A DNA stretch of 64,000 nucleotides from contig CM055105.1 of NCBI GenBank assembly GCA_029204225.1, positions 19,131,226-19,195,225 on the forward strand, given 5' to 3'. This document shows, one piece after another, positions 12,681 through 23,616 of this stretch (the first letter of the stretch is position 1; the number at the start of each line of letters is the position of its first letter). The notes beneath the pieces were generated by a model. The model saw nothing but the letters and a program-made list of their open reading frames with translations. It was not told the DNA's origin and did not search any database. A program made the translations under genes and the position numbers. The DNA is from Diphasiastrum complanatum (Eukaryota; Streptophyta; Lycopodiopsida; Lycopodiales; Lycopodiaceae).

Positions 12681-13215
12681 CTGTCAGAAACAAACAGAAA
12701 ATTTGACAACTTAAGCATGAAACCATAGTTTTGACGATAGATACCCTTTAGCTTAGCTTCAAAAACCTAAAAGACATGAAGCATAATAGGATACATTGCA
12801 AACCAACCAGTTTCTGATGATAGGACTTTGCTTTGAGCAATGAAATGGCTCTTTTGGAATTAAAATAGCAGGTACAGTTCTATAGTTGAAAATACATCAT
12901 TCATATAATTTTGTGTCCAATAGAATGGGATGCATACAGGTTTGATGTATGGAGCTTTTTAATGGTTGCACGACCCTGAGAATGGGAAAAAGCATGAAAG
13001 ACATTTGCGAAATGGTTTTAGAAAACAAAAATTAGGAGCAATCTAGAAAACACTCATTTTGTGCGTCAAAACCTATAGCACTTTGAAACTACATGTAACA
13101 ATAAGAGGGCGATGTGGGCAAGTGGAAAAAATTATGGCATGGTGAACCAAATGATTTCTTGCAGTTCAGTCGTATTTGTGCAAGACATTAACTTCCCGGA
13201 AAGGAAGTTATGATA

Positions 13216-13488
13216 TTAATTCCCACATCCTAAGGACCACCGGCAGATCTTCTCAAGTGCTAGCAAGATGGTATGAATGGCTCTCCGGACTGGACCAAGT
13301 AATGATATCAAACGCACAAGCATACAGAAACTGCCTGTAAATATCCTCATTCGAAATCCCAGAAATGGCAAAAAATGATTTTTTGTCTCAGGGTCTGATA
13401 AACCGAATGGGCTGCAAAATATCCATTTGATAAATATTACTTCTATGACGTTGCAAAGTGTATTGAGACACCTAGGGAAGGCATGCAC
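13216..13488 (-). other. Open stretch with possible exon, unrecognised
   Basis: A 90-codon frame (PFGLSDPETKNHF, LGFRMRIFTG) overlaps another frame reading ISNEDIYRQFLYACAFDIIT. A TATTTTGCAG acceptor-like site precedes the first. Together with the candidate terminal exon at 12592-12680 on the same strand it may belong to one gene. I cannot name it. Confidence 0.22.
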
Positions 13489-13499
13489 AATCGGCTATT

Positions 13500-14706
13500 C
13501 ATAGCGATCTCTAAGCAACTAAGCAAGGCACGCACATTTGTTATTCATGTATGCAAGATCACTCTTTATTGATTGAGACACTTGGACCAAACATGCAAAG
13601 CAATTATCACATGCATGCAAGATTACTTTAGTAAGCTAAGGCATTTAACAACCCTTATGCAAGTCCAATAATGAAAGAATAAATAGGAAGACACACTAAT
13701 TCATTGAGATTTGTTCCTCGAGGAGGGAAGAAGGAATTCTACTCGTGGAGATTGGCAAATATCCATGGCTTGCACTCATCTCGTCCAAACTCTCAAAGCA
13801 AGGCTACCAGCTCTCTTGGTATGTGCAGGCATCTTGCCAATAGGCACTTTTGGTATATTTATCTCCTGCCTACCAGATGGTTCACATGATTATATGGTTC
13901 ACATGATTATATATGCCATTTTCTCTATAGAGCATATGTTCAGCATGCTTGGTCAAGCTCCTTGGGGGTCAAAGTGGAGTATTATAGGACACATTTTCTA
14001 GAGATAGACACGATTGATCTTCCTACATTAACACACTACCTGGACTCTAAATTAACTCATAGTCTTCGGATTGCACTTGGGCGGCTGAGGGTTCCAATAA
14101 CAGGTTGAGGTTGGGTGCTTCCAGAGGATACCTTGACAGGATACGATATGGCATAGGTGCACTATGGAAGTAGCAGACTAAAGAGCATTTTAACTTCCAA
14201 TGTCCTCTATATTATAAGATTCGGGTATAATATTGATGTCTTTTTTGAGACCCCTCGGTCATTCTACCCTCCCTCAGATCATAAGACAACCAGAGATGTT
14301 TAGCCCTTATGGTCAAAGGAAAGTTTCTACTAAGGAGTGATTGATGCATCGCTCCACCATGACCCAAGATTGCCATCTGCTACAGTCATCTATCATGACC
14401 TACTTCCCCAGATGTCATTCACGTGCTAACTTTGAGAGTGATTCAGAGGATGAGACAAAGATTCGTACTACAGAGTACCTACACAACCTACACAGGTTTT
14501 ACCACCATCTCAACTGTTATCACTACATTCTTCAGATCTCATGGAGTCATTTAATAGTTCAATGTTCGTTTTCTTTATGTTATGTCATTTTGTTAGTAGT
14601 CAATCTATTAAGGAGACATTTTTGCGCCCCCACAATATGATACGATACACACTCAAGATGTACCTTTCAGTCTTATGTACCAACTACTACTTAAAACACA
14701 TTAATA

Positions 14707-14769
<63 letters not shown>

Positions 14770-14958
14770 TCTCCCTCCCATTCTCACTGTCTTTGTTCTA
14801 CTTTCCTCCCCTCACCTCCCCCTCCCTCTCATTGCTTCTTCCTCTTCTAGGGATGTAACTCCTCTGCATGCTCCTACCACATACCCCTGCTCTGGAGAGC
14901 CCTATACACCCACTGGGGCGCTGTTGAATCCTAGGTTGCAGCTAGCATGAATGTCCTA
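13500..14958. repeat. Low-information region with a (TC)n tract
   Basis: No gene is supported. There is a short tandem GGTTCACATGATTATAT at about 13879-13912, and a (TC)28-like tract at 14709-14764 followed by C/T-rich sequence to about 14850. Open frames over the TC tract are artefacts of the repeat. Confidence 0.6.
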
Positions 14959-16285
14959 CTACAATACAAGACTTCCAAGGGCTGAAAACAGAACAACACG
15001 TGGTTAAACTCGAAATATCTCATCTCAAGGAGGCTAATAGCAAGCTGCAAATGGAAGTAGATATGTTAAGCAAGAACTCATAGCCCAACCTATTCCTGCT
15101 TTGCCAGAATCATCAAGTAGATTCAAAGAGTTGGAAGACAAAGTCAAGAAGCAGAAAGAGGAAGCCATGCCTTGGGCAGCCGTGCTAAAGAAAGGAAGTA
15201 AACCCACTTCACCTATCTCCTCGGTTATTTCAACCACCTTTCGAAGGAGAGACTTCGAGAAGTAAGGCTCTTCGTATTAGAGTTCATGGCATTGCAGATA
15301 TAACGCTATGAAGGAAGCAAAACGTTTTCTTGGAACTACAGTAGACCACAATAATGAAGGCCTAGATACAGCACAGGGCACAAAACGAGATAATGCCACC
15401 TTGATCATTCGTTTTACCTCATCTATTAGTCGTAGAGATGCTTTACGGAAAAGAGCCAAACTGCAAAAAAATGCGGATTTTCATGGATGACGAACTTACA
15501 TACATACAAGTGGCAGAACAACATCAAGCCTTTAGGAGGCCAAAAGGTCAGGGAAACGTGTAATTTACCTAGATAGTCAGGTTCGTTATCTTGATGGTGC
15601 ATCTAGCGGCTCTCGTCAATAGGGAGTTGGGACCTCCGGGCACGGGTGCATCCCAAGGCCTTGTCCACACCAACTATGTATCGAAGTTTTGAATTGTAAT
15701 CATATACGCTCATCGTCTACTGGTAGAGATCTTATAGATTTCATTTTTGGGAGGGACATTATTTTTTATGGAGACACATGAGAGCAAGGTTAGAGGACTA
15801 CCTACATTCACAAGATACACGCGGGATTCAATATATCGGAAGAGGCGAGATCCACGAGGGGTAGAGGTTCAGGTCGAGTCGCATGCTTAGCTATTTTTTG
15901 TGGAGGGCATTGGTTCCCCTTATACTGATTTTTCCACAAACATTGTTAGATTCACAGATCATGGATGATGGGTATGTTCTTCTCATTAACAACTTCAATG
16001 CCAAGACCGCCGCAAGACAGATCGATTTTCATGATGTTGCTGACCAGTTATGCATTCAAGCTATTGATTGTGATGGCATAGGAGCTACCAAGACTTCAGC
16101 CGACTTATTAGGACCTATCACTGGATACGGTGAGTATTTGTTGCAGTTGGGTGAAGCCCATAAGTTAGACAATCACAATGGCCTAGCTTGTTGGCCTGAT
16201 TCGAGTACTACACATGCCACCCTCATAGTGGCGGGCACAATGTTATTGACTACCTCATGGGGTCACCATCTTTTCTTCCACTGAT
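14959..16285 (+). pseudogene. Decayed LINE: ORF1 plus AP endonuclease
   Basis: Reading across stops and frameshifts, ORF1 shows a heptad-like coiled coil (KTEQHVVKLEISHLKEANSK, LQMEVDMLSKN), a linker (FKELEDKVKKQKEEAMPWAA), and an RNA-binding patch (ALRIRVHGIAD ... RFTSSISRR) ending in FMDDELTYIQVAEQ. Then comes an APE-type endonuclease: METHESKVRGL near 15.77 kb (the usual QETH region), INNFNAKTAARQIDFHDV (GDFNAK motif) and HNVIDYLMGSPSFLPLIS (the DY..SPSL end). Reverse transcriptase is absent. The sequence changes at about 16,290 into gypsy gag. This is a dead non-LTR retrotransposon. A coiled-coil plus RRM-like ORF1 differs from the zinc-knuckle ORF1 usual for L1 of flowering plants. Confidence 0.7.
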
Positions 16286-16289
16286 ATCA

Positions 16290-17300
16290 TTGTAATGCCT
16301 TCCGTGAAGCTTTCCTGCCTATTTTGGCTGAATTCGAATTTTATAGAAAGTTCCAGTCAACCTCCGTGGGAGGAAAGGGTCTTGAGAATTATGTCCAAGA
16401 GTTTACGGAAGCCCTTACTCCTCTTGGGGGTGAATATCCACCCAAATTTCAGTTATTGAAATTCATTTTAGGCTTACCTGAGGACTATCAGGTAGAAGTC
16501 CGAAGGAATAAGTTTGCCAAGTTATATGATGAAGCTCCTTGGCTTCGCCATGAGCAATCTTCCACAAATACATTTCCAAAGAAGAAGTTTTTCAATAAAG
16601 TAAAGGAAAGAGAAAGCACTGCTGGTAATGTGGATGGTCCTGCAAAGAAAAAGCCCAAAAGAACCGTCCGCATGGTGCAGGAGAAGGATTTTATTTTGGC
16701 TCAATCTCAAGGCTTGTGCTACTTATACCAAGAAAAGGGTCATTTGGCAAAGGATTGCCCAAAGAAACCACCTTCTAAATCTCTTACTGCTGGTATGGTA
16801 GAGATTGTAGAAAAATGTCTTTTAGGAAATGTGGCTTTTAATCCTCATAATTCATTTGAGATCTATGGTTCTATCAATAACACTAAAGTTAAGGTGTTGT
16901 TTGACAGCAAAGCAACTCATAATTTTATCAATGTGACTGTTGTGCAGAACCTCAAGATATCGGATAACTCTTGCAACTGGAGAACAGTCTTAGTTGTGGG
17001 ATTTTATTGTGCCTAGTGTTCCTATTTGTTTTCAGGGAAACAAAGAAGATAAAAAATTTTACGTGACGAAACATGACAGTGTAGATGTTATTTTGGGTCA
17101 TGAATGGTTTTATGCCAAGAATGCTTCTCTAAAGATACACTTTGTGAATCATTTGATGTCTTTTCAGCATGAGGGATGCTTAATTGAATGTGATGCTGGA
17201 AAAGATGTAGAAGATTTAATAAAAATGATGCGGTTTCTCTTTATCTTTGTGTGTGTAAAGAGGTACAATTCTTTACTACCATGGATGAATCTCTCTTAAC
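16290..17300 (+). pseudogene. Ty3/gypsy gag-protease relic
   Basis: A frame with its first Met at 16324 reads the gag capsid end (FYRKFQSTSVGGKGLENYV, LKFILGLPEDYQVEVRR), then a nucleocapsid knuckle GLCYLYQEKGHLAKDCPKK. The second Cys of the CCHC box is Tyr. A protease follows with LFDSKATHNFI, where the usual D-S-G is D-S-K. A shift at about 17,000 moves into a second frame that continues the protease (HDSVDVILGHEWFYAKNASL). Both changed catalytic or binding residues and the frameshift mark it as dead. RT is not present: the element runs into AGAAGA-rich sequence at about 17,350. Confidence 0.8.
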
Positions 17301-17349
17301 TCAAAATATAGCTGGAAACCTGCTTTCATTTGGTCAACTTCCCACTTCA

Positions 17350-17845
17350 CAGAAGAAGAAGAAGAAGAAGCTGAGGAAGGAAGAGAAGAAGAGGAGGGGG
17401 GAAGAGAGGTGGGGTTGGAGGTGGGATGGAGCGGGGGAGAGGGGGGCAGTGCTGTTGCTGCCAGCGTGGCAGGCAACGCTGCCACGTGTGCAGGCAGCGC
17501 CGCCTGCGTGGCACGCGATGCGAAGATGACAGAGGTAAAGGAAGGTGCTGCCTGCAAAACTACACGCAAGTGGGGGTGGGAGGGGGGGAAGCTCCCCCTG
17601 TTACCTCCTTTCTTGTTCTTCATCACGGTACAGCCAGCAAGCGATGATGATCAGACATGAAGATAGGGCGCCATTCAGCCAAACAGCTAGCACATTAGGG
17701 CGCAGCCACGGATCAGCGGGAGAAATGGCAGCTCAGGCCATCGTGATCAGACAGGCCAGACCCACAGCATGCAAACACAGGCCAGCGCTCAGGAGCATGC
17801 CAGTGCGCGATGGAGAGAGATGGCTCCAGCAGGCCAGCGTGCGCG

Positions 17846-17903
<58 letters not shown>

Positions 17904-17905
17904 CC
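17350..17905. repeat. GC-rich block with (GC)n(GA)n tract
   Basis: An AGA-rich start leads to a stretch much richer in G+C than its surroundings (17,395-17,830), with many CpGs and GCAGGCAGCG-type words. It ends in an alternating (GC) then (GA) tract at about 17,836-17,900. Overlapping frames in all directions are low-complexity. Alternating GC next to GA is prone to non-B structure. No gene is recognised. Confidence 0.55.
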
Positions 17906-18194
17906 TACAAACAAATAGTATAATGATGTGCTTGTAGAAGGACAATGCATCTAGGCACAAATAATTTAAAAAGAGCTACTTTAGCAGTTATAATCTTTAA
18001 GTAACGACCGTGCCCAATTCTATCTAGACAGAATTGATGTTGCGTACAAGAACATAACATCCACATCAAGCAACAACAAAGAGAAGGATGGTATCGCAAC
18101 TTTTGATGTGCTTGACTTAACCAAGCCAGGTTGCTTCATAGAAGACCTATTTGATGCATAGCCACATTACTAGTCAAAAGTCTACCTAACATCT

Positions 18195-20050
18195 TCAAGT
18201 ATTTCCAAGGCCACCCTCTGGAGCTCTTGTTGTCCGACGATTCAAGTATCGAATCACAGCATCTTCCACCCTATTTCAGAACAGAAACAAGTGCTTAAGT
18301 GTCTGTTAGTCAAAAACTAAAGAGTTAATAAAAGGCTTCCCACATGCTGCTTGGTAAAAATTGCATGAACTTCTCCCAGAACAAAGATTGTCCAAATATT
18401 AATCTGGATTCAAGAAAACAACAAGGCTTGAAGATTGACATCTCCCTAAAAACCATAGCAAATGTGTACTTGATGTGTTAACAATGACAAGCAGCATATA
18501 GTGAAACAATTCCCTTTATCCTTTTATATATAAAGTTCAATGATAAGCCAAGGGATAATACGCTCCTGTGCAAACTTTTGTGGATGTCCACATATTTTGT
18601 ACAAATTTATTTCAAATGTCATCTGGAACAAAAAGTACTGAACAAAAAGAAATTGAGAGAATACGGACTAAGAGGTTATATACCATGGTTGAGAATAAAA
18701 ATCTGACCGACGCTCTTTCTCCGCGTTTCTGCTGGCTTGGCCTCCAACAATCTTTAAATCCCTGCTCTGTGATGCAATCAACCCATTGATGAAGTCCACC
18801 GGTGAGTGACTAAAACCCAGAAAGAAAGCACGTCGGCGTCTGTGCTCATTGATCTTGCGAATTGCATTGCAAATTAGATCATCATACATGTCTATATCTC
18901 TGTGTCGTTCAATGTTTGCGAGGAAAGCGCTCATTTCCTTCTGCAAAGGAGTGGGCAGATCGACTAGGACATCGTAGCATGCATTGCCTGCGGGGTTCTT
19001 ACCTGAAAGTTTGATGCGGTGCTCCAAGTGAATTGGCTGTGGAGGGGACAAGTGATGTTGGAGCTTTTGAGAAATTGCAACAAATTTTATTCTGTCCTCT
19101 CCAAATATTTTTCGAAGAGGTGGATCACAGTTGATAATTGTGGGATCAGATGGGTTTTGAAGTTTCTTCCCCTTAACATAATGCCATAATGCAGCAATTA
19201 TGCGGGCTCGAGTATCCACCTCAATTCCTAGCAGATCTGCAAGGCTGGACGACAACTTAAACCTTTCAGGCGAGTAGTTCATTTCTAACCTAATGTTTAC
19301 TGTAAACTCCTTATTTCCTTTCCTTTTGATTTCAAAGCCCTCTACATGGTTAGTACTTCTTGCCGCATCCCATACGATTGTATGGTTTTCAGGATACAGA
19401 GATGGATCCAACTGGATTGTGATCCTCCGAAAGAATGATGAGAATTTTGGGGAAGATGTGCTAGGCTTCCCTGGAGTTGATCCAGCCCCAGTAGAACTTT
19501 CAGTTTCTACATCGTCCCCTAAAATTCTTCCCATAATCCTGAGGGTCCAAGAAGGAGGATCTAGGGCAGCTGAGGATCTGTCTGTACTTTGAGTTTGATT
19601 CGCAAAAGTGTTGAAAACGTACATTCTCAAAGTGCGCTCGTACCTTGGAGGATTTCTTACAGATTCTTGAATTTCAAGCTTCTTCCTTGCAAGAGTTGCA
19701 TCGACCCGAGCTTCAAACTCCAACAGCTGAGAATATAGAGCAGATTCCGGAAGCAACGCCGCTACTCTATCAGGCAGTTGTTTCTCAGGGGCTTTCCTTT
19801 TTTTCCTTCTCGCTGCAGGCGCAACTTCTGCAGTTTTCACAGAAGGCGCTGCAGGTGTAGCCGCTGCCTTGGCACCTGGCTTGCTCTGAGCACGCTTGCC
19901 ACTTGCGGTGGTGCCAGGAGGAGGTGGGGTGGGGTGATTAGGCAAGGGAAGAGTCCGAGCAGGCGGGGGGGTATTTGCATGTGATGGAATCAATGATGGA
20001 CTTGCAGCCGCAGAGCTTGTGGCTGATCCAACAGCCTGATTAACAGACAT
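18195..20050 (-). CDS. SWP73/BAF60-type subunit of SWI/SNF chromatin remodelling complex
   Basis: SWI/SNF ATPase complexes reposition nucleosomes in the nucleus, and BAF60/SWP73 proteins link them to transcription factors. Two exons (20050-18684 and 18270-18195) joined by a GTATAT/AATAG intron of 413 bp encode about 480 residues. The chosen ATG gives MSVNQAVGS. An Ala/Pro-rich N-terminus and a basic patch ([20 protein letters not shown]) lead to the conserved core ([20 protein letters not shown]). The SWIB domain follows at about residues 260-335 ([51 protein letters not shown]). The conserved end is [33 protein letters not shown], with [12 protein letters not shown] from exon 2. It is slightly shorter than Arabidopsis homologues, mostly in the disordered N-terminus. 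No damage is seen. Confidence 0.93.
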
Positions 20051-20560
20051 CTTTGAGGAGGCAGAAATCAGGAGCAAAGCGCCAGATATGGCAAAAAGGA
20101 AGCAAAAGTTACTCTGCGCAAAATTTCAGTGAGCACGCACATAATGGAACACTAGATAAGGAGCTTGACATACAAACTGCCGCATACATCACACATATCC
20201 CGACTGCCGCTACAAAGCAAAATTCAAGACACGAACTAAAGAAAGCCGATCAAACTAGCAACGTTCTAAAACCCTATCCGAACTAAAAAAACAATAACCA
20301 AAGCATCACGTTTACTAAACCCTAGAACATGCTGCTGCTTGTTCTGTAACCCTATGTGGTTTCTAGGTTCTCACGGAAAACAAAGCAGCAGGACGCAGTA
20401 GGTAGAGCAAGTGCAGAAGAACCTTTATTAGCTAGTATTTACATTATATATGACAACGATGACAGAAGAAGAAAGCAAACGGAAACTGAAGAAGATGGAA
20501 GACGGAGATGGAGATGGAGCACGCCATGAAGGAGCAAAAACGGGATCGGAACAGAAAAGT
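20051..20560. other. 5' flank of the SWP73-like gene
   Basis: No coding sequence recognised. The region holds presumptive 5' UTR and promoter; no TATA box could be assigned with confidence. A purine-rich patch lies at about 20,461-20,530. Confidence 0.35.
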
Positions 20561-20584
20561 AGTTTTTATTTATGATGATGCTTT

Positions 20585-20665
20585 TTGGTTTCTAAGAGAA
20601 GTCTCGAACCTAGGACCAAAGAAACTTTGGATGCCAACCTAACCAGCTAAGCCAACCCTGTTGGG
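20585..20665 (-). repeat. tRNA-derived SINE-like sequence
   Basis: On the minus strand, GGTTGGCTTAGCTGGTTAGG resembles a pol III A box (TRGCNNAGYNGG) and is followed about 35 bases later by a B box, GGTTCGAGACT. The spacing fits a tRNA-derived promoter. The fold as a real tRNA is poor (no clear acceptor stem), so a SINE head is the better reading. Confidence 0.5.
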
Positions 20666-20969
20666 TTTTTATTTATGATGATGAAGTAATTCTATGTACA
20701 GCTACCCTTCCATTTCACATTTTTTGTACTGAAAAGTGTAATTCAATCATCATATATGTGTGTGGGGTATGTTGGTCCTTGTGCTAGAAGCCGCTTATTG
20801 GCATGGGAGGGGAATTGACTCTGCTCCCCTGCCTATGCTACAAGTGGCACCGCTGCCCCAGCCTTGTCCTACTCAGCTCTTGAGTTTTGAAGAGCACTCG
20901 GTGTCTCGCATGTTGAAATAACGTATAACAATTGGCAATGCCCTTTACAAAGCTAAGCTCTGTAGATAT

Positions 20970-21050
20970 CACTACACAGTGGTCGGGATTCAAGCCTGCA
21001 CCTTTCAATGGGAGTCAACAACTCTACCCATACACCCCACTCTGATGGAC
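20970..21050 (-). repeat. Second tRNA-related segment
   Basis: On the minus strand GTATGGGTAGAGTTGTTG and, about 25 bases on, GGCTTGAATCCCGACC resemble A and B boxes. The two are not copies of the 20.6-kb piece. A functional tRNA is unlikely; a SINE or tRNA fossil is inferred. Confidence 0.4.
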
Positions 21051-21059
21051 TTGTTAAGA

Positions 21060-22110
21060 ATTATTACCCATCAAAGGATTTATATGCTTATATAAAAAAA
21101 TCGTCAAATTTTTTATGATATTAATTTTTGAAAAATAATATCGATTCCATTCCTAAGCTTGGCCGATTTTCCTTAGTGCTGATCTTATGCTCTGCTGCTA
21201 GATTAGAGACTATATGGTACAAATCAGTGTTTTTATGCCTTTGGTGTTTCTACTTAAATCTTACATGAATCCAATGGTTTAGATTGAGTTTGGAGACCGT
21301 CACTACTTAGGACATAATAATAGGAACTCATTATTTTTTGCATATTTTGTGATTTTCAGCTCTCAGCATGGAATCTTGAAAATTCATAGCCCTCAACGAC
21401 TGGAATTTTTTTTTCATTTCTTTTAAGAATTTCGTGACACACATTATGTATGATGGTCTTCACATGCAATACCACCTAGCCCGTTGTTGACCAATAATAG
21501 GCTATGCTTCCCACCTCCATGATTTTATCTCGCTTCTAGACCTTCATGGATCGGTTTCAAGCATCCAACCAGCTCTGCCAACAAGTCGGGCATAGGCAAA
21601 AGAAAGCTACGATAAATCTAAGAAGTTGCATGTTGGTAAAATGTAAAGGCATTTGTAGGTGATGTAGGCCATAGCAAAAGACCAAGCAAGCAATATTGGA
21701 TTTGCATTTGGGCTTCATGTAAAGATGAATGGAAGGATAGTTGTGCATAGCCTTGCACCCATCCCCTAGCCCATGTCATTCATGCAAAATGAATATAAGA
21801 TCTCTCTTTATTGATAACGTGTAATCACTGTTGGAGTTAATCTCCCTTTACCCTCTAATCTGCAAGTCTTATTTCCTACTAATCTCTTTCTTCTGTCAAC
21901 TATAGATGCAATTTTGCATAAAACCGATGGATTCTACACAAGCGAAAAAAGCCAAAATCTACGACACTGTAGATGTACTCACAATTCTTTGACAGTTCAG
22001 TTGCAAAAAATCAGCAAGCATTGGAGGCGAAAGAAAAAGAGCCAAGACTCTTGATGGCCGAACACAGCATGATGCCTAGCAATCAAAGCTAGTAGCTGTA
22101 CAGTCGTGTC
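21060..22110. other. No gene seen
   Basis: AT-rich sequence with no recognised coding or repeat signal. Confidence 0.4.
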
Positions 22111-22114
22111 ACAC

Positions 22115-22644
22115 AACACATGACATCAAGTAAAGAATGGTTGCGTTTCTCAACACAATCAATACCAGGAAAAACATATATCTTGGTGATTCAAGCAGCC
22201 ACCAAGTGGAAGCCGAAGGCACCATATGACTACAATTTCAAAATGGTTCATCAAAAACCATATCGAACGTACATTATGTACCAGGCCTCACCAAGAACCT
22301 ACTATCAATAAGTAGGATTGCATATCAAGGGTACACTGTAAAATTTACAACAAATGAATGTCCCATTGAGGATAAAGACTCTGAAGTTCTTGTCAGAGGA
22401 ACTATAAATGAATATTTATATGTCCTTTCTCTTTATTATGCTATGATGTCAAATTCAAAACTCAGTTTCGATGAAAGTAAGGTATGGCATTACAGATTAG
22501 GCCACCTCAATATGAGATCTATTAAATACATGGTGTGCAATTCATTAGCAACTGGTCTATCACTTCCTGCATCAGCTTTTGAATCCTTTGTATGTGAATC
22601 TTGTATTTTAGGCAAGCACTGCAAAAGCAAATTCACCAAAGGTC
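22115..22644 (+). pseudogene. Copia protease to GAG-pre-integrase, left half of a split element
   Basis: Reads LGDSSSHQVEAEGTI (one stop), then the copia signature NVHYVPGLTKNLLSISRI, and the pre-integrase zinc-binding region VWHYRLGHLNMRSIKYM ... CESCILGKHCKSKFTKG (H-H-C-C). At 22644 the frame is cut by the inserted element at 22645-26767. It resumes in frame at 26773 with QSIRSRDVVGLIHSDLGGPM. Confidence 0.82.
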
Positions 22645-23476
22645 TGTGCAAAAAGTACAAAAAGGACCAAGAGTGGATCCTAATCTGATCCTCAAGAGGG
22701 ATTGGTTGTCAGATTACTTGATCTATCAATCTACTTCAGATTAAGATCAATCTAGATCAATTCTAGACACAAAATCCTAACAAGAACAATCATTAATTGA
22801 AGGTAAGTGTACTTTATGGTTTCACACGTGTGAAACACTGTCTGAGTACGAACGACAACCTGAAAATCAAGTATACATTAATAGAACCTCAAAACAATCA
22901 AAACAAATGTAGACAAATGAAGAGAATCACTCAAAATTGCTTCCAAAACCAAGATTGGTGTCTCACATTGATTATGGCCAAATGTGGCTCTATATATACA
23001 ATAAGTGAGAGCTCGTGGTACTGATCATCCCTCTGATCCCACATGTGTGAAGGTGCTTTGTCATATGATGATTCATCATGCAAAACTGACACTTGGACAA
23101 AACCTTCTATTTTGAGCACTTTTGGTCCATTTTCCTTCTATATGGAGATCTACTTGGAAATCTTCTAGAAGTCAAAATTCGCCTACTTCAGCTTATTCCA
23201 CACATGTGAGCTGTCCTCTACACATGTGATATGACACCTAACCAAAGGATGTGGCTCATGCAATCAATAGATTGATGCCATGTGTCATATGTCTAGAAAA
23301 CTAGTTTTTGGCCTTTTTAGCCACTAGAACTTGAATTAAATCATATGTACAGCCTATATGATTATGGTACATGACAAGTACACAATTTTCACACGTGGAA
23401 ACAGGCTCCACACATGTGTGTTTATCTATATACAAGATTTTTGGCCTCTACCAAGCTTATTTTTGCATTTTTCACA
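22645..23476 (-). repeat. 3' LTR of the nested non-autonomous element
   Basis: An 832-bp LTR. Its minus-sense first 190 bases are repeated at 26579-26767. It contains about six CACACATGTG/CACACGTGTG-like palindromes (near 22818, 23039, 23203, 23220, 23386, 23408), a motif also present in the copia LTR at 46.37 kb and near 42.11 and 42.26 kb. Confidence 0.8.
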
Positions 23477-23616
23477 CTCCTCCTCAAAAATCTACCTTGG
23501 TAAATCTAGCTTGATGGAAAACATGATGATCTTGAACTTGACTCCATGGGCTAAATTGGTCTTTGCTGGTTCAAAAGGTGTGAAGATCAGCCAATGAGCT
23601 TGATGTTGATCTGAAA

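Noticed and set aside
17276-17660. Alanine/proline- or glycine-rich frames on both strands
   Set aside because: GC-rich, low-complexity, overlapping in all frames, no domain; no evidence of a gene.
20585-21050. Functional tRNA genes
   Set aside because: Pol III box motifs are present, but no complete cloverleaf with paired acceptor stem could be drawn.
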